Source: Streptosporangium album (lineage in GTDB: Bacteria > Actinomycetota > Actinomycetes > Streptosporangiales > Streptosporangiaceae). From it: a stretch of 64,000 nt of DNA. Below the pieces are notes generated by a model. The model saw only the letters and a list, made by a program, of their open reading frames with translations. It ran no database searches and had not been told where the DNA came from. Shown one piece after another: positions 1 to 7,018 of the stretch. The position numbers and the translations under genes are program-made. Numbering within the stretch: position 1 is the stretch's first letter; each line of letters starts with the position of its first letter. The stretch is taken from assembly GCF_014203795.1 (NCBI RefSeq), contig NZ_JACHJU010000001.1, positions 2,108,001 to 2,172,000 on the forward strand, in the 5' to 3' direction.

Positions 1-1
1 G

Positions 2-487
2 GCCAATGGTGGGATTGCCCCGGGCGCGATTCACGCCGACCGCGGCACGTCGATGACGTCGAATACCGTCTCCGGCCTGCTCGCGTTGCTGGGGATCGAT
101 CAGTCCCATTCACGGCCGCGCGTGTCCAACGACAACCCGTACTCGGAAGCGCAGTTCAAGACGCTCAAATATTGTCCCGCGTTTCCTGGAACGTTCGGGT
201 CCATCGAAGATGCCAACGTCTTTTGCGGCCAGTTCTTCCGATATTACAATAACGAACACCGCCATTCCGGTATCGGAATGCACACCCCGGCGTCCGTGCA
301 CGACGGCTCCGCGGCCGAGATCCACGCCAAACGGGTCGCCACCTTGAACGCGGCCTTCCTGGCCCACCCCGAGCGGTTCCGCGGTCGTCGGCCCTGCCCG
401 CCGCCGCTGCCCACCCGAGTGTGGATCAACAAGCCATCCACGACCCTCCAGACCGAGACCTCAGTACAAACACCGCAAGTAGCCTGA
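2..487 (+). CDS. IS3-family transposase (integrase core), 5' end outside the window
   Basis: This is the C-terminal part of a DDE integrase-core transposase; the reading frame is already open at base 2, so the N-terminus and the first catalytic Asp lie outside the window. Visible are the second Asp in HADRG near base 40 and the Glu in NPYSEAQFKTLKY, followed by the YYNNEHRHSGIG segment typical of IS3-type OrfB proteins. The stop is at 485-487, and a sequence resembling an IS end follows at about 488-504. The gene itself may be intact or part of a relic. Family assignment is firm; the group within IS3 is not. Confidence 0.85.
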   Translation, partial: ANGGIAPGAIHADRGTSMTSNTVSGLLALLGIDQSHSRPRVSNDNPYSEAQFKTLKYCPAFPGTFGSIEDANVFCGQFFRYYNNEHRHSGIGMHTPASVHDGSAAEIHAKRVATLNAAFLAHPERFRGRRPCPPPLPTRVWINKPSTTLQTETSVQTPQVA

Positions 488-504
488 TGTCTCAATCAGT
501 TTGA

Positions 505-668
505 CAGCTTCCGCTCTGGCCGGGACCTCCTTCGCCGATCCCGATGAGATCGACCACGCCACCCGCGTTGCCACCGCCCAGCTCAACGCCCGCGCCCGCC
601 CCTGGATCTGGGGACGCCTCCAGCCCACACCTCGCTCATACCGCCGCCACTTCGTGTACACCCTTTGA
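505..668 (+). pseudogene. Remnant of an IS630-like transposase C-terminus
   Basis: Reading frame 3 gives a continuous tail with the segments DEIDHATRVATAQLN and RPWIWGR and the terminal RRHFVYTL, which resembles the C-termini of IS630-type transposases. There is no start codon, and the fragment begins directly after the IS3-like gene, so two transposon relics abut here. It is too short for the family (about 54 codons of about 350). The family name rests on recalled motif similarity. Confidence 0.5.
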
Positions 669-679
669 GGAACGCAGCA

Positions 680-1090
680 CTAGTCGCGCTTGGGCCAGAT
701 CGGGCCCTGGTCGGTCCAGATGACGCCCTTGTTGCGGCACAGGCAGAAGGGGTGGCCGATCGGGTCGGTGTAGATCCGCCAGCCGTAGCCGTTGTGGCCG
801 ATGAAGTCCTGCTGCAGCGTCGCGCCGAGATCGAGGACGCGGCGCTGCTCGGACTCGATCTCGTCCACTTCGAAGTCGAGGTGGAACTGCTTGGGGTGCT
901 CGCTGTCGGGCCACTGCGGAGCGCGGTAGTCGTCCACCCGGATGAAGGCCAGCTCGACCTCGCCGAACTTGATGCCGGCCCAGTTCTCGTGGCTGCCTTC
1001 CTTGATCGCGCGGCCCGTCACCTCAGAGTAGAAGGCCGCCAGCTTCATCGTGTCCGGGCAGTCGATGATGAAATCGGTGAGTCGCAGCAT
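680..1090 (-). CDS. VOC-family protein (glyoxalase/bleomycin-resistance fold)
   Basis: A 136-residue protein that fills the usual length of a small two-module VOC protein. The N-terminus (LRLTDFIIDCPDTMKLAAFY) is the first beta-alpha element, and a second module ends in GYGWRIYTDPIGHPFCLC, the usual VOC closing strand with the metal-side DPxGHPF motif. Such proteins bind a metal and act on small molecules as lyases, dioxygenases or resistance binding proteins. Nothing here defines the substrate. It stands alone, and its 3' end meets the transposon debris at 668. Start ATG at 1090. Confidence 0.85.
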   Translation of the reverse strand: MLRLTDFIIDCPDTMKLAAFYSEVTGRAIKEGSHENWAGIKFGEVELAFIRVDDYRAPQWPDSEHPKQFHLDFEVDEIESEQRRVLDLGATLQQDFIGHNGYGWRIYTDPIGHPFCLCRNKGVIWTDQGPIWPKRD

Positions 1091-1127
1091 TTCGCGATTT
1101 TGTCACAAGATATCTGATACAGGAGCC

Positions 1128-1412
1128 TTAGTCCGGGTTCCCATCGGTGTAGTGGAAGTGCTCCTGCTGCGCGGTCGTGAAGCGCCCGACGAACGAGGGG
1201 GTCTGCTGATGGGCGGCGCGGGGCTGGAAGTGGCCATGCTCGATCGCCCAGTCGTAGACACCCGTGTCGAGGGGGTACTCCGTGATCATCCCCGTCAGCT
1301 CGCCGGTCTTGATCCACGACTCTGCGCGCTCTCGCGTCCGGAACACGCCTGACGGCCACTGCGCACCCTGGCCCAGGAAGACCCACACGGTCACGGGACT
1401 GGAATCGCTCAC
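1128..1412 (-). CDS. Small hypothetical protein, DUF7710-like
   Basis: A 94-residue acidic protein beginning MSDSSPVTVWVFLGQGAQWPSG, with a conserved-looking WVF..G.GAQ.PSGVF...E.AE.WI pattern over the first 35 residues. I recall small actinobacterial proteins of this type (DUF7710) but cannot check it. No signal peptide or membrane segment is visible. It lies 37 bp upstream of the VOC gene on the same strand, so the two may be co-transcribed. Function unknown. Confidence 0.6.
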   Translation of the reverse strand: MSDSSPVTVWVFLGQGAQWPSGVFRTRERAESWIKTGELTGMITEYPLDTGVYDWAIEHGHFQPRAAHQQTPSFVGRFTTAQQEHFHYTDGNPD

Positions 1413-1509
1413 CGCTGAGACACCTCGTCACTGAACTCTGCGAAACCCGGAGGGGCACAGCCTCGGTGGATGGACCGTAGTCACTCAGTTGGTCACCCAG
1501 CAACGCAGA

Positions 1510-1539
1510 AGGCCGCTCCCGGTCTCTCGGAAGCGGCCT
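1510..1539 (-). terminator. Stem-loop downstream of tRNA-Ala
   Basis: An 11-bp inverted repeat (AGGCCGCTTCC paired with GGGAGCGGCCT, one G-T wobble) with an 8-nt loop, about 10 bp past the 3' end of the tRNA gene in its direction of transcription. No T-tract follows, as is common in high-GC actinobacteria. Likely transcription end and tRNA 3' processing region. Confidence 0.6.
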
Positions 1540-1548
1540 CTGGCCTGG

Positions 1549-1622
1549 TGGAGATGAGGGGATTCGAACCCCTGACCCCTTCGATGCGAACGAAGTGCGC
1601 TACCGGACTGCGCTACATCCCC
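1549..1622 (-). tRNA. tRNA-Ala (anticodon CGC)
   Basis: The reverse strand folds as a complete 74-nt cloverleaf: acceptor GGGGATG with CATCTCC, a D-arm around GCGCAGTCCGGTAGCGC, anticodon stem CTTCG/CGAAG with loop TTCGCAT, and T-arm GGGGTTCGAATCCCC. The loop gives anticodon CGC, which reads GCG alanine codons. The G3-T70 pair in the acceptor, the main alanine identity element, supports the assignment. CCA is not encoded apart from the discriminator A. Confidence 0.95.
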
Positions 1623-1679
1623 AAGACGTGCACTAGGTTAGCAAACTTCCGGGCGCGCTCGCGCCATCCGACGCACTGA

Positions 1680-2291
1680 TCAGTCGCCGACCGCACGGCG
1701 GGGAGCCTCGGCGTACTGGTCGAAGATCTCGTCGCGGTGCGCGTCCAGGTCGATGATCTCCGCCACCGGCCGCTGGGCCTCCTGTTCGGCGGCCCGGCGG
1801 CGGGCGCGCCTGGCGCGTTCCGCGCGGGCCTGAGCGGCAGCCGTACGCTGTTCGGCGTCGATCTGCACCGAGACCCTCAGGACGGCCAGATAGGACCCCA
1901 GGAGCACCAAAGAGGGCGAAACACCCCACCAGGGGATCACCTGGACGGCGGCCGTCACCACCGAGGCGAGGACCAGCAGCGTGCACCAGAGGGTCAGCCG
2001 CCTGCGCTTGGCCACCTGTGTCGCCCGGCGACGCCGCTCGGCGCGACGACGCTCCCCCGGGGACGGCACGGGCTCGGACTCGGCCGGGTCCGCCATCCCG
2101 GACAGGAGGTCGGATCGGGCGACGATCTGGGTGTCGGACGTCTCGTCCTCGGTCGGCTGCTCGTCCGAGAGAGACGGATCCGCGCCCTTGTGCGTCTCGA
2201 CGAAGGTGGGCCGATCCCTCCGCAACCACATGGGAACGAGGACGCACAACCACATCACGACAATGGCAAGATACAGAAGAGCACTGCTCAC
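1680..2291 (-). CDS. sepX: Divisome membrane protein SepX/GlpR
   Basis: About 203 residues with a membrane helix at the very N-terminus (SSALLYLAIVVMWLCVLVPMW), a charged cytoplasmic stretch, and two further helices around residues 103-140 (LTLWCTLLVLASVV.. and SLVLLGSYLAVL), then a strongly basic coiled tail. This architecture and its place near rimJ, glp and galU match SepX of Streptomyces and GlpR of Corynebacterium, membrane partners of the gephyrin-like Glp protein in septation and polar growth. The upstream GTG at 2297 lies inside the Shine-Dalgarno GGAGG (2301-2297), so the GTG at 2291, five bases downstream of it, is the better start. Confident by synteny; function is by homology. Confidence 0.8.
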   Translation of the reverse strand: MSSALLYLAIVVMWLCVLVPMWLRRDRPTFVETHKGADPSLSDEQPTEDETSDTQIVARSDLLSGMADPAESEPVPSPGERRRAERRRRATQVAKRRRLTLWCTLLVLASVVTAAVQVIPWWGVSPSLVLLGSYLAVLRVSVQIDAEQRTAAAQARAERARRARRRAAEQEAQRPVAEIIDLDAHRDEIFDQYAEAPRRAVGD

Positions 2292-2310
2292 GGACACCTC
2301 CGGGCAGCAT

Positions 2311-2339
2311 GAGGACGCCTGTGGTCTCTTGGCGTCCTC
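2311..2339 (-). terminator. Perfect 9-bp inverted repeat between the rimJ-like gene and sepX
   Basis: GAGGACGCC and GGCGTCCTC are separated by 11 bases, between the stop of the rimJ-like gene (2416) and the ribosome-binding site of sepX. It could terminate the upstream minus-strand transcript or attenuate read-through into sepX. No T-tract is seen. Confidence 0.5.
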
Positions 2340-2415
2340 AATGTGCTCACGTCACGCACCGTAAGACCGCGTGTCACTATTTGACGAGTATTCGATGCGG
2401 TGTGTCGCGAGATCT

Positions 2416-3072
2416 TCAAACCTCTTCATGGGGAGGGCCACCATGGGCCGCCGACTCCCGGCTCCTCCGCCACCGCACGAGTAAACCTCTTGGTGCGTCT
2501 TCGACCGTGAGGGCGTAACAGATGTGGTCGCGCCACGCACCGTCGATGTGCAGATGCCGTCTTCTGACGCCTTCTTCCCTGAAACCCAACTTTTCAACCA
2601 CCCTGCGGCTGGCGTGATTCTCCGGCCTGATGTTGGCCTCCACCCGGTGCAGCCCGGTGGTGAAGAAGCAGTGGTCGACCGCCATGGCCACCGCGGTGGG
2701 GATGATGCCCCGGCCGGCCAGTGCGCCGTCCACCCAGTAGCCGATCTGGGCCGACCTGGCCGAGCCCCAGACGATGGCGCCGACGGTGAGCTGCCCGGCG
2801 AAAGCACCCTCGTAGGTGACGACCCAGGGCAGCGCGAGCGCCTGCCTGGCCTCCCTGCGAAGGGTGTTGGACATCGAGATATAAGGGCCGAGCCCCGTCC
2901 TGAACAGAGGGGTCTCGGGATTGCTCGGCTCCCAGGGCCGGAGCCAGTTGGCGTTGCGCAGCCGCGCTTCCCGCCAGACGCGCACATCCCGCAGACGCAA
3001 CGGCCGAAGTCCCACCGGGCCTTCCGTCAGGGTCACCGGCCAGCCACGAAGTCGATCCACGCATCCCATCAT
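2416..3072 (-). CDS. rimJ: GNAT acetyltransferase, RimJ-type
   Basis: A 218-residue GNAT N-acetyltransferase of the RimJ/RimL type (acetyl-CoA dependent, usually acting on protein N-termini or amino sugars). The acetyl-CoA loop appears as the IGYWVDGALAGRGIIPTAVA region near residues 125-145, and the C-terminal motif is NHASRRVVEKLGFREEGV around 160-176. The tail after about residue 200 (RWRRSRESAAHGG) is basic and variable. It sits between moaB and sepX in the actinobacterial galU-glp-rimJ-sepX neighbourhood, as in Mycobacterium (Rv0993-Rv0996). Its real substrate is not shown by the sequence. Confidence 0.85.
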   Translation of the reverse strand: MMGCVDRLRGWPVTLTEGPVGLRPLRLRDVRVWREARLRNANWLRPWEPSNPETPLFRTGLGPYISMSNTLRREARQALALPWVVTYEGAFAGQLTVGAIVWGSARSAQIGYWVDGALAGRGIIPTAVAMAVDHCFFTTGLHRVEANIRPENHASRRVVEKLGFREEGVRRRHLHIDGAWRDHICYALTVEDAPRGLLVRWRRSRESAAHGGPPHEEV

Positions 3073-3102
3073 CCCCCCAAGGCGCGCCGGCGTGCCATGG
3101 AG

Positions 3103-3576
3103 TCAGCGGGGATGGTCTCCACCGTGGATCTGGTCCACGGCGTGCCGCAGGACGGGCAGGAGTACGGCCATGCCGTCGCGGACCCCGCCGGAGGAGCCCG
3201 GCAGGTTGACGACCAGGCTGCTGCCCGCCTGGCCGGCGAGGCCCCGGGACAGGATCGAGGTGGGCACCCTGTCGCGGTCCGCCTGGCGGATGGCCTCGGC
3301 GATGCCGGGGATCTCCCGGTCGAGCACCCGCCCGGTCATCTCCGGCGTGAGGTCGGCCGGGGTCAGTCCGGTGCCGCCGGTGGTGACGATCACGTCGTAG
3401 CCCTCGGCCACCCCGGCCCGGAGCGCCGCCTCGACCGGGTCACCGTCGGGGACCACCCGGGGGCCGTCCACGTCGCATCCGGCCTCCCTCAGGAGTTCGG
3501 CCAGCAACTTCCCGGATTTATCCTCGTATATCCCTGCGGAAGCCCGGTTGGACGCCGTGATCACCAGAGCTCTCAT
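3103..3576 (-). CDS. moaB: MoaB/Mog-type molybdopterin adenylyltransferase
   Basis: A 157-residue MoCF-biosynthesis domain protein. It carries the family signature VIVTTGGTGLTPADLTPE around residues 62-79 and the NLPGSSGGV loop near 124-132, which bind molybdopterin. Mog/MogA-type enzymes adenylylate molybdopterin before metal insertion by MoeA; MoaB proteins are closely similar, so the exact role is uncertain. It is about 170 bp downstream of moaC with a repeat in between and about 30 bp upstream of the rimJ-like gene, in a minus-strand cofactor/division block. Confidence 0.9.
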   Translation of the reverse strand: MRALVITASNRASAGIYEDKSGKLLAELLREAGCDVDGPRVVPDGDPVEAALRAGVAEGYDVIVTTGGTGLTPADLTPEMTGRVLDREIPGIAEAIRQADRDRVPTSILSRGLAGQAGSSLVVNLPGSSGGVRDGMAVLLPVLRHAVDQIHGGDHPR

Positions 3577-3643
3577 GCCGTCATCCTTTCAGCCTCACCG
3601 GCTACGGCGGGGGCGGAGCACCGCTTCACCGGCTCCGAGGAGC

Positions 3644-3713
3644 GCACCGTGCACCTGCGTGCGCATCCACCTCCGGCACCGTGCACCTGCGTGCGCATCC
3701 ACCTCCGGCACCG
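3644..3713. repeat. 32-bp tandem repeat, about 2.2 copies
   Basis: A unit beginning gcaccgtgcacctgcgtgcg is present at 3644-3675 and again at 3676-3707, followed by a partial third copy. It lies in the non-coding gap between moaC and moaB. Each unit contains GTGCAC and TGCGTGCGCA, both self-complementary, so hairpins are possible. No function is evident. Confidence 0.85.
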
Positions 3714-3742
3714 GCACCGGACCTGGTCTCCGGCCTCGGCGA

Positions 3743-4216
3743 TCAGGCCTGCCGGGTCCAGGTCCCGGTCTTCCCCCCGGTCTTCTCCTCGACCCGGACA
3801 TCGGTGATCACCGCCGCCGGGTCCACCGCCTTGACCATGTCGATCAGGGCGAGCGCGGCGACCGCGACCGAGGTCAGCGCCTCCATCTCAACGCCGGTCC
3901 GGTCCGCCGTCCTGACCCGCGCGGTGATCTCCACCCCGTCGTCGGCCACGGTCAGCTCGACCTTCACCCCGTGCAGCGCGATCGGGTGGCAGAGCGGGAT
4001 CAGATCAGGGGTCCGTTTGGCGCCCATGATGCCGGCGATCCGCGCGGTGCCGATCGCGTCCCCCTTGGGGATGTCTCCCGACCGCAGCAGGGCCACGGCC
4101 TCCGCCGACAGCAGCACCTTGCCGGTGGCGCTGGCCGTACGGACCGAGACGTCCTTGGCGGAGACGTCCACCATGCGCGCCGCACCGGTCTCGTCGATGT
4201 GCGTGAATCCACTCAT
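3743..4216 (-). CDS. moaC: Cyclic pyranopterin monophosphate synthase MoaC
   Basis: A 157-residue full-length MoaC, which together with MoaA turns GTP into cyclic pyranopterin monophosphate in molybdenum-cofactor synthesis. Diagnostic segments are the N-terminal HIDETGAARMVDVSAK, the catalytic LIPLCHPIALHGVKVEL near residues 73-89, and GVEMEALTSVAVAALALIDM near 108-127. It is 43 bp downstream of glp and probably in the same transcript. No moaA, moaE or moaD is in the window, so the pathway is only partly represented here. Confidence 0.95.
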   Translation of the reverse strand: MSGFTHIDETGAARMVDVSAKDVSVRTASATGKVLLSAEAVALLRSGDIPKGDAIGTARIAGIMGAKRTPDLIPLCHPIALHGVKVELTVADDGVEITARVRTADRTGVEMEALTSVAVAALALIDMVKAVDPAAVITDVRVEEKTGGKTGTWTRQA

Positions 4217-4259
4217 ACGGTCTCATGCCCTCGAAATTGACGGTCCCGGGCTCGCCCGC

Positions 4260-5465
4260 TCACAGCCGGATGACCTCCACGGTCGCGCCCTCGGGCAGCT
4301 CCGTGGCGTCTTCGGGGACCACGATCAGGGCGTTGGCGGTGGCCAGGGCGGCGAGCTGGTGCGAGCCCTGCCCCCGCACGGGGGCCACCGAGCCGTCGTC
4401 GGCCAGCACCGCCCGCAGGTATGACCGCCTGCCCTCGGGCGAGCGGAGCGGGGAGGTGGTCACGGCCCGCACGGTCGGGGTGGGACCGGCGGGCAGCCCA
4501 CGCATCTTCCGCAGCGCCGGCCGGACGAACACCATGAACGACACGAAGGACGACACCGGGTTGCCCGGCAGCGCGAAGATCGGGGTCTGGTCCTCGCCCA
4601 CCACCCCGAACCCCTGGGGCATGCCCGGCTGCATGGCGACGCGGTCGAAACGGACCGTGCCGAGAGGGGCGAGCGCCTCCTTGACCGGTTCGTAGGCGCC
4701 CATCGAGACGCCACCGCTGGTGATCACGACGTCGGCCCGCAGGAGCTGGGCGTCGAGCTGGTCGAGGAAGAGCCGGGCGTCGTCGGCCACCACTCCGGCC
4801 CGGTAGCCCTCGCTCCCGGCCTCACGGACGGCGGCGACCAGGGTGTAGCTGTTGGACTCCCAGATCTGGCCGGGGGCCAGGGGGGTGCCCGGCTCGGCCA
4901 GCTCGGCTCCGGTGGAGATCACCACGACCCTCGGGCGGGGCCGTACCAGCACCCGGCGGCGGCCGACCCCGGCCAGGATACCCAGCTGCGCCGGTCCTAT
5001 CAGGGTGCCCGTCGGCAGCACGACCTCACCGGGGACCACGTCCTCGCCGGCCCGGCGGATCGCGTGCCCCTCCGGCACCGGCCGGTTGATCGTGACCTGT
5101 TCCGTGCCGCCGTCGGTCCACTCGACCGGGACCACGGCGTCGGCGCCCTCGGGCATCGGGGCGCCGGTCATGATCCGCGTGACCGTGCCGGGGACGACGG
5201 TGAACCGCCCGCCGCCGCCGGCCGCGACGTCGCCGAGCACCGGGAGCGTCACCGGGACCCGGCCGACGTCCTTTGCCCGTACGGCGTAGCCGTCCATTGC
5301 CGAGTTGTCGAACGGCGGCAGCGCGACCGGAGAGACGATCTCCTCGGCCAGGGTGGTGCCCAGCACCTGCTCCACGTCGAGCTCCAGCGGGGCGAGCACC
5401 CGCACGGTGCGCAGAATGTCCGCCAGGTGGTCGTCGACCGATCGCATCGAGCTCGTAGCGCTCAT
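4260..5465 (-). CDS. glp: Gephyrin-like molybdotransferase Glp (MoeA family)
   Basis: A 401-residue MoeA/gephyrin-E protein with the usual domain order: PFDNSAMDGYAV near 50-61, RIMTGAPMPEGADAVVPVE near 97-115, the MoCF-binding domain with VVISTGAEL and VVITSGGVSMGAYEPVKEAL, and LPGNPVSSFVSFMVFVRPAL near 317-336. MoeA inserts molybdate into molybdopterin. In actinobacteria the copy beside galU and sepX is the Glp type, which in Corynebacterium acts in cell division with FtsZ and the membrane receptor GlpR. The synteny favours Glp, but a cofactor role is also possible because moaC and moaB follow it. Its start overlaps the galU stop (ATGA). Confidence 0.85.
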   Translation of the reverse strand: MSATSSMRSVDDHLADILRTVRVLAPLELDVEQVLGTTLAEEIVSPVALPPFDNSAMDGYAVRAKDVGRVPVTLPVLGDVAAGGGGRFTVVPGTVTRIMTGAPMPEGADAVVPVEWTDGGTEQVTINRPVPEGHAIRRAGEDVVPGEVVLPTGTLIGPAQLGILAGVGRRRVLVRPRPRVVVISTGAELAEPGTPLAPGQIWESNSYTLVAAVREAGSEGYRAGVVADDARLFLDQLDAQLLRADVVITSGGVSMGAYEPVKEALAPLGTVRFDRVAMQPGMPQGFGVVGEDQTPIFALPGNPVSSFVSFMVFVRPALRKMRGLPAGPTPTVRAVTTSPLRSPEGRRSYLRAVLADDGSVAPVRGQGSHQLAALATANALIVVPEDATELPEGATVEVIRL

Positions 5466-6361
5466 CGCGAGGCCAGGAATTCCTTCAGCCAGGGCATGAA
5501 CTCCGGCGCCAGGTCGGCACGGTCCGCGGCGAACTGCACCACCGTGCGCAGGTAGTCGAGCTTGTTGCCGGTGTCGTAGCGGCGGCCGCGGAACAACACG
5601 CCGTGGACCGGCCCGCCCTCGTCGCCGCCGCGACCGGCCAGGGTGCGCAGCGCGTCGGTCAGCTGGATCTCGTTGCCACGGCCCGGAGGGGTGTTCTCCA
5701 GGACCTCGAACACGGCCGGGTCGATCACGTAGCGGCCGATGATGGCCCAGTTGGACGGAGCGTCCTCGGCCGCGGGCTTCTCCACCAGGTCGGTCACCCG
5801 GACCACGTCGTCCTCGGAGGTGGGTTCGATCGCGGCGCAGCCGTACAGGGAGACCTGCTCCTTGGGCACCTCCATCAGCGCGATGACGCTACCGCCGTGG
5901 GTGCGGCGGACCTCGATCATGCGCTTGAGGAGCTCGTCGCGATAGTCGATCAGGTCGTCGCCGAGCAGGCAGGCGAACGGGTGGTCGCCCACGTGCTGCT
6001 TGGCGCAGAGCACGGCGTGGCCGAGACCGCGCGGCTCGCCCTGGCGCACATAGTGCAGGGTCGCCAGGTCGGCGGGCTCGCGCACCTGGGAGAGCCGCTC
6101 GTCGTCTCCCTTCGCCTCCAGGGCGTCCTCAAGCTCGATCGCCCTGTCGAAGTGGTCCTCGATGGAGCGCTTGTTCTTTCCGGTGACCATCAGGACGTCG
6201 AGCAGACCGGCGGAGACGGCCTCCTCGACGACATACTGGATCGCGGGCTTGTCGACGATCGGCAGCATCTCCTTGGGAGTGGCCTTGGTCGCCGGAAGGA
6301 ATCGGGTGCCCAACCCCGCGGCGGGGACGACAGCTTTGGTCACAGGATGGAAGTCGGCCAT
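5462..6361 (-). CDS. galU: UTP-glucose-1-phosphate uridylyltransferase
   Basis: Makes UDP-glucose from glucose-1-phosphate and UTP, feeding cell-envelope glycans and trehalose/glycogen metabolism. About 299 residues, with the nucleotide-binding signature VVPAAGLGTRFLPATKATPKE at the N-terminus, then IQYVVEEA, VRQGEPRGLGHAVLCA and DTGNKLDYLRTV, all typical of bacterial GalU. I chose ATG 6361 (MADFHPVTK) because the frame upstream is not GalU-like and would run into the divergent gene. No good Shine-Dalgarno is present, so a leaderless transcript is possible. First gene of the galU-glp-moaC-moaB-rimJ-sepX run. Confidence 0.93.
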   Translation of the reverse strand: MADFHPVTKAVVPAAGLGTRFLPATKATPKEMLPIVDKPAIQYVVEEAVSAGLLDVLMVTGKNKRSIEDHFDRAIELEDALEAKGDDERLSQVREPADLATLHYVRQGEPRGLGHAVLCAKQHVGDHPFACLLGDDLIDYRDELLKRMIEVRRTHGGSVIALMEVPKEQVSLYGCAAIEPTSEDDVVRVTDLVEKPAAEDAPSNWAIIGRYVIDPAVFEVLENTPPGRGNEIQLTDALRTLAGRGGDEGGPVHGVLFRGRRYDTGNKLDYLRTVVQFAADRADLAPEFMPWLKEFLASR

Positions 6362-6386
6362 AACTGAAACAATAGTGGAGGGATCT

Positions 6387-6968
6387 GTGGACAAGCTGAA
6401 GCTGCGTGCGGAGATCGAGACCGCACGCGCCTCGATCCCAGAAGACGAGCGGCACTCGGCTTCCGTGCGGACGAGGGAGATGCTTCTGGACCGGCCCTGG
6501 GTCCAGATGGCCGGTCTCGTCGCGTGCTACTGGTCGATCGGTACGGAGCCGGCGACCCACGGGCTCGTCTTCGCGCTCTGGAAACACGGGGCCACCGTGA
6601 TCCTCCCGGTGCTCCGCGACGACCATGATCTCGACTGGGCCGTCTACGACGGACCCGACACCCTCGCTCCGGGCCGTTTCGGGATCATGGAGCCGGTGGA
6701 CACCCGGCGCGGTGTCGACGCGATCAGGACAGCGGCCCTGGTGATCGTGCCCGCGCTGGCGGTCGACCGGTCCACCGGAGTACGGCTCGGCCGGGGCGGC
6801 GGCTCCTACGACCGGGCGCTGGCGAGGGTCGGCCCGAACGTGCCGACGGTCGCCCTCTTGCACGAGGGCGAGCTGCGGGAAGGTGTTCCCGCCGAGCCTC
6901 ACGACCTGCCGGTCCGCTACGCGGCCCTGCCGAGCGGGGTCACCCGCGTCGTCGCGGAGCGTCCCTGA
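6387..6968 (+). CDS. 5-formyltetrahydrofolate cyclo-ligase
   Basis: Converts 5-formyl-THF to 5,10-methenyl-THF with ATP, salvaging folate. 193 residues; visible motifs are the N-terminal basic helix, VACYWSIGTEPATHGL near 48-63, VIVPALAVDRSTGVRLGRGGGSYDRAL near 127-153 (the GxGxGxYD-like ATP/folate site), and VALLHEGEL. GTG 6387 follows GGAGGG at 6377-6382. Divergent from galU with only 25 bp between start codons, so promoters must overlap coding DNA. The same pairing is conserved in mycobacteria (Rv0992c/Rv0993). Confidence 0.92.
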   Translation: MDKLKLRAEIETARASIPEDERHSASVRTREMLLDRPWVQMAGLVACYWSIGTEPATHGLVFALWKHGATVILPVLRDDHDLDWAVYDGPDTLAPGRFGIMEPVDTRRGVDAIRTAALVIVPALAVDRSTGVRLGRGGGSYDRALARVGPNVPTVALLHEGELREGVPAEPHDLPVRYAALPSGVTRVVAERP

Positions 6969-7018
6969 CAGCTGCTCGAATGCGACACAATGATCTCCGG
7001 AGTTAGAGAGGGGGCCAG

